64,000 nt of DNA, from assembly GCF_012489685.1 (NCBI RefSeq), contig NC_080046.1, positions 38,465,176 to 38,529,175 of the forward strand, in the 5' to 3' direction. Under the pieces are notes generated by a model. It searched no databases. It saw only the letters and a program-made list of their open reading frames with translations, and had not been told where the DNA came from. Made by a program: the position numbers and the translations under genes. This document shows positions 55,629 to 64,000 of this stretch, piece after piece (position 1 is the stretch's first letter; every line of letters begins with the position of its first letter). Origin of the DNA: Lotus japonicus (Eukaryota; Streptophyta; Magnoliopsida; Fabales; Fabaceae).

Positions 55629-58411
55629 GTTGTAGTTTTTTTTTTGATATTAATGTTGTAGTTAATAGTATAAGTTCATATAGTGACATTGATGAAGGAA
55701 GATCAAGAGGAAGGGTTAGGGAGTTTTTTTGTTGAATGATCTTTAACTTTTATGGTTTTTTTATTAATATTAATTATTAGTTGATTAATATTTCAACAAA
55801 TCTAAATTTAAACTAATAAAATGTGTCTTATGGAATTCATAACTAATATCATATTTAATATTAATTTTGACCTATGACATTCCATAACTCATATAAATTA
55901 AATAATAATAAATTCTTTTAAAATAATTTTGAGCTTAATAGTAGAAAGTTATATACTAATTATCGAGGAAGTTCAAGGGGAATATCGAACGACTGAGATT
56001 AAAAGTCTACTAATTATCGAACAGTTCTGAAAAATCACATATCAAATAATATGTATAATTACTTAAAAGTGCATAGGTAAGAAAAATATATATGAAACAT
56101 TGTTTATTGATAGACTATTTTACCCTCGAGGTTACTAAACTTTATATTTTATATAGATATGGATATAGATAGACAGATAAATATAGATATACATATAGAT
56201 ATTAGATAGATATAAATAGATGTTTTAAATAGGTTAATTAATATTTATCTTTAAGACTTATTTTCGTAATATTTTAATCAATTTTTCCTTTTTAATTTTA
56301 AAATTACATATTTATTTTAAAATTACATATTTATTTTAAAATTACATTTTTATTTTTTAATTTATAAAGAAAGTGAAGTACCAGGTTAAAAATACATATT
56401 TTGTATCCTCTTAAGCTTTGTTCTCAAAACTGTGATTAATACATTTTTTTCCTTTCTAAAAAATAAAAGGATAGTAATTTTATTTTATAACTTTTATATA
56501 ATAGTAACCACATCTACATCTGATTGAGATTGTAGAAGTGAAAAGATTTTTGTCCCATAATTATAAACTTTGAAGTGTGATTTAAAATAAATCTTTAAGG
56601 TTTTTAATTTTCTAAGTTTTGTATAACTAAAATGATTTAATGTATAATATATAAAAAATAATTTGATGTTTATATTTTTATTTTTAAATATGTTAATTAA
56701 TAGATATATAACCGAAATAAAGTTTTAAAACTTATTTTATTTTATTTTTATTTTTATTTTTATTTTAAATGTATATCCTTTATTTTTTGGGTTAAATATG
56801 GTTTTTGTCTCCTAAAATAGTCAATTATTGAATTTTATCGTCATTTAATTTTTCATTGATTTTACTCCCTCTAAAATAGAGAATTATTAGTTTTTCTCCT
56901 TTCATCAATTTTTTATACAAAAATGCCTTCATGATAATATATAGGTCTAAAATCTATATGGATTTTTTTTCCCGAAAGCAAATACTTTCATTCATTTAGA
57001 AGAAATAAGTTGAGACACAATCATTCTCAATTGGACAAAGAATGCCAAAAATTGACATAAAACATATGGATGACATTCAAGGAAACAAAAAATCTTCACA
57101 ATTGAAAAAAGAAAGAAAAAAAAGAGAAACGGATGCCACCTTACAAAAAATACCTGTTAGAAACTAAATGGTGATATGAATGAATAATTGGGCGCTAGAA
57201 ACCAATTTGTCAGGTGTGGCTAGCCCCTTGAGGATGTTTACAAAAGCTTCTCTTAGCCATATACTTAGTTCTTCAAGAAAAATTAAGAGGAAATGAATAT
57301 ATCCGCACTAATGCATTATAGAGTAGATCTGCAACAACAATTGACCTCAGATAAAAAGATACAATTTAAAGAAAAGAAAGACTCAAAATTTGATCACTCA
57401 ATACATACCTCTTGAATTGGTTTTGAACCAAAAAGATCAGATATAAAAAAGTAAATCATATAAAAATGAAATTGATAAACATGAGTTTCCCTTATTTTTT
57501 AGGCTCGAAACATTAAAAATATCAAGATTTCAACCAAATTCAAGTCGTTGTTCATGAAATCCTGACATCTTACATCCTTACAAAAAATCTAAAGAAAAAT
57601 ATAAAAAACAAAACAGAACATGAACATTACGTGGAAACCCCTTTGATGTTTTGTGCAGGGATTTACAAAACTTGAAACCTAAAACATAAGCTAGTTGATG
57701 TCTGATATACAGTCATTGCTGGAAGCCATGTATACTTTAAAATGTGGATGAGGTTGAAAAGATGCAGACAAATCAAACAGGTGAAAAGTATTTATATATG
57801 GAAAATAACCATGAAAAATGTGAAAAGTTTCAACAATTCTTTTCCTCAATCCAATTATTGAGTATTTTTCATTTTAGAATAAATTAAATTATGAAGAGGA
57901 GTTTTGGAAAATGAAAATTCATAAAATCATTAAATTAGAAAAGTTGTAACAATTAGAATAGTGAAAGATCAATACATTATTAAGTCATAAAGTGTTCTCA
58001 AGGCATAGAAGAAACTAACAGAAGATGAGAGGTTGCAATGGAATGGACGGATGTGTTTGCATCTTAAGAAAATAAAGTGTATTTTTACTTAAATACCCAC
58101 GTAAACAATTAGATTATAGTGTAATAATTATTGAATGACAAAGTTGTCTTCAAGATTGCAAAAACTCTCCCTTTATATATAGTATAGATAGATAGATAGA
58201 TAGATTTGTTTCTTCAATCTCATCCTTGCCTCTCCCTCAGCTAATTACTTGCTATTCCTTTCTAGAATGAGAAATCATGAGCTATATAGGTTCCTAATGA
58301 ACAAATTTTTTATGCTACAGCATACCAGTGCCTAATAATTCCTATTGCCAATTTGCCAAATACACCAAAGCAATCTTCCAAACTACACTTTCTTTCTTTT
58401 CATTTACATGA
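55629..58411. other. AT-rich non-coding spacer with short tandem repeats
   Basis: No protein-like frame on either strand and no RNA gene recognised. It contains imperfect GATA/TAGA-type repeats (about 56150-56220), TTTTATTTTA repeats (56290-56350 and 56730-56770) and a (GATA)n tract at 58179-58205. Likely old transposon remains. Confidence 0.5.
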
Positions 58412-58864
58412 TGTAGCACCTCAATTTCGATGGCGTCACTTTAGTAACCAAAAATTTATATAAAGCGGAAAAATGTGAATATTTTTTTCGTTATGTTCAA
58501 ATAAAAGACTTGTCGAAATAAAGACTCAACCCGTAAACGATAAACATAATTAATATACAGATATATTTACAGCTCCCGCTGTAAGTAGCAAGCCACGTCA
58601 CAAGTAACCTCCAATGACGGGAAAAGTGACAGAAAGTGTCTGAAAGTAGTGCCCGCGGGCAAATATGTACAAACAAGAGTAAAGGTCAAGTATTCGAAAT
58701 ACAGTCCTCCAAACGAAAGTAAGTCAGCCCAAAACGGCCTAAACAAGACAACCTGGTCCGACCAACTCTCTGTGATCCCCATAGAGAGAACCACACAAAA
58801 AGCTAAAGGCCAGGGACCTACCCTGCCCCAAAATGAGAACATGACGACCAGAGCTATGGCGCTA
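58412..58864 (-). repeat. Truncated LTR fragment of a Tekay-related element
   Basis: Begins TGTAGCACCTCAATTTCGATGG and is homologous to the first 450 or so bases of the adjoining LTR (58865-59310), including GCGGAAAA, GTCAGCCCAAAACGGC and CAGAGCTATG. It ends abruptly where the next LTR starts. The adjoining element therefore probably inserted into, or recombined with, an older relative. Confidence 0.8.
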
Positions 58865-59705
58865 TGTAACACCCCGATTTCGGTGGCGTCACTTTAGTAA
58901 CTCAAGGATAAAATAAAGCGGAAAAGCAGGTATTTTTTTTTTGATTTGTTTAAATAAAAACACTTGTCGAAATAAAGACTCAACCCAATCGCGATTAACA
59001 ACGATTAAAATACAATACAAGCACAGCCCTCGCTGCAACTAAAAACATCGTCACGAGTGTCCTCAAGTGACGGAAAGTAACATCAAGTAACTAAAGATAT
59101 TGTCCAACGGCAAACAAGTGCGACTCATAAATGGAGTCATAAGTTTTATAAGTACAGTCCTCCGAAAAGTGAGTCAGCCCAAAACGGCTTCCAAAAAGAC
59201 TTCTTACGTCCGACTACTCCATGCGATTCCCATCTACGGAGAACCACACCGAAAAGCAATCTGTCGGAAACTACCCTGTCCCAAAAGTACAAATGAAAAT
59301 CAGAGCTATGACATTAACACCCAACCTTAGTAGGCTCTAAAACACCCATACTCTATACTTCCATCATCAACCCTCATCTGATCATGCATTCGATCCGGGT
59401 CCTCGTCGAAACTTCAGTAATGGTCATTACGCTCCTGGTCCTCCTCGAGTGACGAATCATCACTAATCGTCTGACGGACGCCTGGCAGCAGGCCGACCGC
59501 CCAAACACAAACATACAAACAAAGCCAAGGCGCTAGGGTCAACTCACAGAATATAATAAATAGTACAAGCAACATGTGAAGAATAAGAGGGTATATATAT
59601 ATATATGTTGTATATATACTTATATGTTCTGTATTGCCTACCCTAAGGTATATACATGGCCTGTTATCAATGCTCCAATAAACAATTCAATATCTACTAT
59701 CTCCA

Positions 59706-59777
59706 CAGTTCAATAAGCAATATCTCGACAATTCAATAAGCAATATCTCAACAATTCAATAAGCAATATCTCAACGA
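59706..59777. repeat. 23 bp tandem repeat, three copies
   Basis: TTCAATAAGCAATATCTC recurs at 59709, 59732 and 59755. Lies just before the larger minisatellite in the same LTR. Confidence 0.9.
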
Positions 59778-59848
59778 TTCCAAATTGGGGCGCATGTATG
59801 CATGCAATATCAATTCAAACGACGACCCCAATAAATATGCATGTCGAG

Positions 59849-60272
59849 TCGATCTAACCCATTGGGTTGAACATAAGGACTCGCACACGCAGCAAATGAC
59901 AATGCCAAGTCGGTTCGCTCAATGAAGTCGAACATACGGACGTTGCGCGCGTTTAACGACTATCGCCGAATCGATCCAATCCATTGGATTGAATATAAGG
60001 ATCCGCGCGTGTCGAAAGATTATCGCTGAATCGGTCCAATCCATCCGATTGAACTTGCGGACTCACGCGAGTTTATATGGCGATCGCTGAAACGATCCAA
60101 TCCATTGGATTGAACATAAGGATTCACGCGTGCCCGAGTGACTATCTCCGAATCGATCCAATCCATCGGATTGAATATAAGGATTCACGCGTGTCAAACG
60201 ATTATTGCCGAATCGGTCCAACCCGTCGGGTTGAACATAAGGATTCGCGCCTGCTATGCCGAAGATACACTA
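59849..60272. repeat. 60-61 bp minisatellite with dyad-symmetric cores, about seven copies
   Basis: Units start near 59849, 59910, 59971, 60031, 60092, 60153 and 60213. Each has a core such as CAATCCATTGGATTG followed by GAACATAAGGA and a CGCG-containing segment (CACGCGTG in two units). Five of seven cores are perfect or nearly perfect inverted repeats, and a sixth has five paired positions. Located in the transcribed part of the LTR if the TATA-like box near 61341 is used. Confidence 0.9.
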
Positions 60273-62050
60273 TTGGTGTTCTTCATGAAGACCAGTATAT
60301 CGACCGTCCCAACCCCGAGTATATGCATGACGCAATATGTTTAGCTAAACATCGAATCGTCCTCACACGTACGAGTTTAACCACAAATCTCAATTTAAAA
60401 GGACCCGAAGGTCAAAGTCGTCTTGCGACTAGGCTGTGAAAAGTCGGAGTACATATTGCACTCAGTGACATTTCCATGGTCACTATGGTTCATCCCCGTG
60501 ACGACCATCAAATCATCTCAAGTTCAAAGCTTTTCGACTACTTCCCGTTTTTCACAATCATTTCCAACTCTTTAATTTTTCTAAAGGTCTCGTTAATTAA
60601 TCAAAACATTTCAAGTTGAGTTAATCAAGTTATGAGGTTTATTGTCGAAATCCAAGTTCCATAAGTTCCCAAGTTCCAAATTCTTACTATTCAAAGTTTC
60701 CCCAAATCCCCCAAATATAATCCCCGGGAAAAGTCTAAGTATTTCAAAGAGGGCTAGATCTCAGACCTCAGGTCAGGACCTGCCTAGGGTTTTCTCTCAA
60801 CCCGAAAGATCAACAAAATCAACTCAAATGTCCTACGCTCCGCAATCGCGTCAACACGCACAATTCGATATCAATTCAACAATATTCAGCTCTAAAGAGC
60901 GATGCAATAATAATATGGTGCGGGAATCATAAGACAGAAACCAGTAAACGGCCGAAGCCTCTCAGAAAACGGAGACACACGTCTCATATAAGTTCACTCG
61001 GCCGAAGCCTCCAGAAAACATTTTCCAGTTCAAGGCGATTAACAATATCCGATCAATATTCAATATCAAGCAATATTCAAGTCGAATTTATCGACGCCTA
61101 CAATATAATAGCTAGTAAGTAAGTTGCCCTAACCTCGAGTTGTTCTAGTCTCGCGGTGCAGGTCTCCCTCACAAGCTTGTTCGGTCAATCCCAAGGTTTC
61201 CACAATTGAACCTCGAGGTCTACGCGTAGCAACGAACGGAACGACGATCGGTCAAGAATTGGAAAAATCACTTTTCTCCTCCTTCCTCCTTGCACTCCTC
61301 GGCCGTGTGTGTGTTTGTGACTTTTTTTTTTTCATCTTTCATACTATATATAGGAAATGGAAAATGCGGAAAAATGAGAATTTCGCGATTCCGATTTTTC
61401 CTACTGATTCCAACGTATTTTAGACACGATATTCTTCCCGCTGAATCTTCTAATTCTTCAAAGAAATATCAGTATGATTTTTGGTTTTCAAGGCTTGTTT
61501 TTAATGTGTACCGGCTTAAAATGCACTTTATGCACTTTATGATTTTGACCTCGGATACAGAAACTTCCTTCTGAAGAAAGATTTAGAACGTCGATTAGAG
61601 TGGGCTCACGAGGATAAAATCTTTATTTGAAGCTCCGAATAGAAAAAGTCTTCATCGTCTGTTGATTTTAGGGTTTCTGAACTATCAGGGTTTCGGTTTC
61701 GGCAAACTTCCGAGTATTGGAATTTGACCTTCGTATATTCCAGGGTTTCGTATCGAAACGCTCGTTTTGGAAAGGAATAAGAGAAAGTCTTATATTCCTC
61801 TAGAAGATTTTTGGAATTTTTCCCATAGTGTTCCAAGGGTGGAAGTTTTTTGGAAATTTTATTCCTATAGTGTTCCAAGGGTGGAACTTAGTCTTTGATT
61901 CAATCCTTAGCTTTTTCCTGAACTTTCTCCTTCACAAATTGATTCCATTCAATAAACACTTGTTCAGGTTTTTCCTTCACATTACATCAAACTAATCGTG
62001 AATAAGGAATTTCACTAATTTATTCCAAGCTTAAAAACTTGGGTCTCACA

Positions 62051-62070
62051 TTACTATCCTCCAAAAAGAA
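62051..62070 (-). other. Polypurine tract of second Tekay-related element
   Basis: The minus strand reads TTTTTGGAGGATAGTAA directly before the LTR, one base different from the array's GGAGGGTAGTAA. Confidence 0.75.
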
Positions 62071-64000
62071 AGTTTCGTCCTCGAAACTTAGGGTTCGGCA
62101 AAAACCCCGAATATTATTCCTTGGTCTCTTCATCTAACTCCCATATAGCACCATGAAATTAATCTTCTACTTAGTCACCCTTCAAATTAAACCTCGACTT
62201 GAGCCTTAATACCTAGTGCATCACTAGACTCATTCCCTTAAACATCAACTTATCAACAACTTATAAGCTAATCTTCATCTTAATATCTAACAACCCATTA
62301 TTGACATCTCTTTCTTCAAAACTTTCCTTACTCAAACCAATATACACTTATTGAAATCCCTAACGCTTCACACAAATAAGGACTCATCCCCTAGAAGATC
62401 AACTTATAAGTACACCTCAAGGGACTTAACTAGTCATTTTTTTTTCATCCGATCCTTCATCCTTCGAGTTTTAACCGTTTTCGTAACCGCTAACACCACT
62501 AAATTCCTTTCTGTAACTCGATCACCATCTTGTCAATCAACTTCTTAATCTCTCAATCAAATTCTGACAAACTTTGAGTCCTACGTACCTTAGACAGGGA
62601 TTCATAGATTTAAAACCTAAACCTTCTCCAAGTTTGGTCCTTTAATGGCCTTTAATCCTTCAATACTTCTTAAATGAATATCCATTTCTTAAAACTATAA
62701 CTCCTTCGCTTACACAAATGACCTGATAAGTGTCGTCATGCTTTCACACTCACAACTTGATCCTGATATCCATAATCATAACTTATTATGCTAACATCAT
62801 TCAAATCTCATCACATGGTTCATTATGTCCGCAACCTCATAATCAACATCGATCGATCACCAACTTATAACCAACCTTAACACTCTACACAACTCAGAAT
62901 TCCTTTACTTCAAGATCTCTCTTATACTATACCTTAATGGTCTTAACCCGAAACTCATCTTCAGATCTCCAATCTCCTAAGATTCAAATCCTATTATCAC
63001 ACCTACAGCCATATGATCTCCTACTCGTACGTGATTCTCAACTCTCAAGGTCAATCTTAACCCTAAGATTTCAATCCAACTTAGTAATCTTAGCATGTTT
63101 CTCTGAAATCCATATCAACAATCTCAAGTATTCAACTTATGCTAAAACTTTCTTTTTCTAACTTAATCATTAATTCAACACTTTTCAAGTGAAAATTCAT
63201 CTCTTAAGACTATAATGTCTCCACATATTAATCAAACGCTTAGCAAAACTTATTCCTCGAACTCGACTATAACAATCTAGTTCAGAGTTAATTCTTCTCA
63301 ATCTTGCTACCATCAAGCTATCATCTAAAACCTGATATTAAATCCAACCTATTTAGTCTCTAATAATTCCACTCGGAAATCACATAACCTATGACTTCAT
63401 AACTTCCGAGAAAATACTTGAGATTTTTCCAACATTAAATCTCTTGGCTTGGTCTACCTCTACTCGGAGTAATCACACGAACTAACCAATTAATGTCTAT
63501 ACGACAATCATCAATTTCCAAAGATTTAAATCTTAATCTTTTACAATCAAGTGCTTAACACGAACTTTCCTCCCAAATCCGACTAAACCTCGATCAATTC
63601 AAATTCATCTTACACACCCTCCTATCAAAGTCCATTACCAGCTGTGATTCCGAATATCACCCCCTCAATATTAAGTTGATCAGGCCTAATACATCGAAGG
63701 TGGAAATTTAGAAAAAACCCCACTGGAACAGTCAATGAGTTCCTATCATCCAGTAGTCACAATTATCCCGACATCCAATCCTTAACGGTCCCGCTACGGA
63801 ACTACGCACCCTCAACATCATACGTATACTATCCAGACGTAATCTCTCGGAGATTCATTCTTCAGCTTCTAGCTTCTTTGTTAAACACATCGGTGCAAGA
63901 CTACTTTTCTAGGCTTAACGCGTTATTCTAAACCTCGTGTAACTTCTATAGTTTAAACACGAGCAACGGTCAAATAAAGTATTATTAGTCGTAATAACTA
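62071..64000 (-). mobile_element. Internal region of second Tekay-related element: chromodomain tail plus conserved non-coding block, integrase absent
   Basis: On the minus strand, next to the polypurine tract, only the end of the chromodomain remains (IWELDEETKE then stop, about 62147-62118). From about 62150 the sequence matches the array's non-coding block: CACCATGAAATTAATCTTCTACTTAG at its start corresponds to about 20798, and the block at 63650-64000 (TTAAGTTGATCAGGCCTAAT) corresponds to about 21710-22040. Integrase and RNase H are missing altogether. Gag should lie beyond 64000. No protein-like frame is seen in the remaining 1.85 kb. Confidence 0.8.

Larger units (their letters stand above)
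58865..62050 (-). repeat. LTR of a second Tekay-related gypsy element (3,186 bp)
   Basis: Runs from TGTAACACCCCGATTTCGG to GGGTCTCACA, followed directly by a polypurine tract in the same form as in the array. It shares blocks with the array LTRs (start, CTCACC/CCTCGAG region, GAAGAAAGATT, AAAGTCTTCATCGTCTG) but is clearly diverged. It contains two tandem-repeat arrays (59706-59777 and 59849-60272) and a TATA-like box (minus, about 61341-61348). The 120-codon frame across the minisatellite is a by-product of its period. Confidence 0.88.

Noticed and set aside
60077..60439. 120-codon frame with repeating IHRIEYKDSR-type motif
   Set aside because: It reads the 60-61 bp minisatellite. The periodic peptide follows from the DNA repeat, and the frame drifts because the period is not constant.

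Overview
The window reads as nuclear DNA of a flowering plant, most likely a dicot and perhaps a legume. The basis is plant-type Ty1/copia and Ty3/gypsy retrotransposons with tRNA primer sites, CACTA, Mutator-like and PIF/Harbinger-like elements, AT-rich spacers, and almost no host coding sequence. The legume guess rests on general resemblance of the element families and is not shown by any host gene. A 100-base run of N (7735-7834) marks it as draft assembly. I see no intact host gene.

Region 1 (1-7734, minus strand): a decayed SIRE/Maximus-like Ty1/copia element with an LTR of at least 1.19 kb, a tRNA-Met primer site, gag, protease, integrase, reverse transcriptase and RNase H broken by several frame changes, and a downstream envelope-like ORF with one in-frame stop. 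Region 2 (7835-35204, minus strand): a tandem array of a Ty3/gypsy Tekay/Del-like chromovirus, LTR-int-LTR-int-LTR-int-LTR with shared LTRs of about 3.9 kb. Units 2 and 3 have a period of exactly 8,216 bp and are nearly identical. Each internal region has a gag remnant with four zinc knuckles, a roughly 1.5 kb non-coding block where protease and RT should be, an RNase H tail, integrase and a chromodomain. The array abuts an exon of an apparent RBR-type E3 ubiquitin ligase (35329-35650).

Region 3 (35660-54439): a Tourist-like MITE (35660-36352), then a nested stack. A PIF/Harbinger-like element (37358-54439, TSD TTA) holds a Tat/Ogre-like Ty3/gypsy element (37435-53508, plus strand). That element carries a CACTA transposon in its 5' LTR (37630-41280, TSD TAA) and, inside its protease gene, a 4.5 kb solo LTR (43409-47939, TSD GTGGG). 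The solo LTR in turn holds a truncated LINE-like insert, a hairpin-ended MITE and a Mutator-like MITE. The Tat element has lost RT, RNase H and integrase but keeps two antisense extra ORFs (49549-49938 and 50417-52421).

Region 4 (54440-64000): AT-rich spacer with a 298 bp solo LTR (55326-55623) and microsatellites, then a truncated LTR and a second Tekay-related element (58865-64000). That element's LTR contains a 60-61 bp minisatellite with dyad-symmetric cores. Its internal region lacks integrase but keeps the same non-coding block as the array.

Nothing here works as a pathway. The interest lies in element structure: a defective gypsy family multiplied in tandem, conserved non-coding blocks, dyad-preserving repeats in LTRs, and a deep nest dated by target-site duplications.
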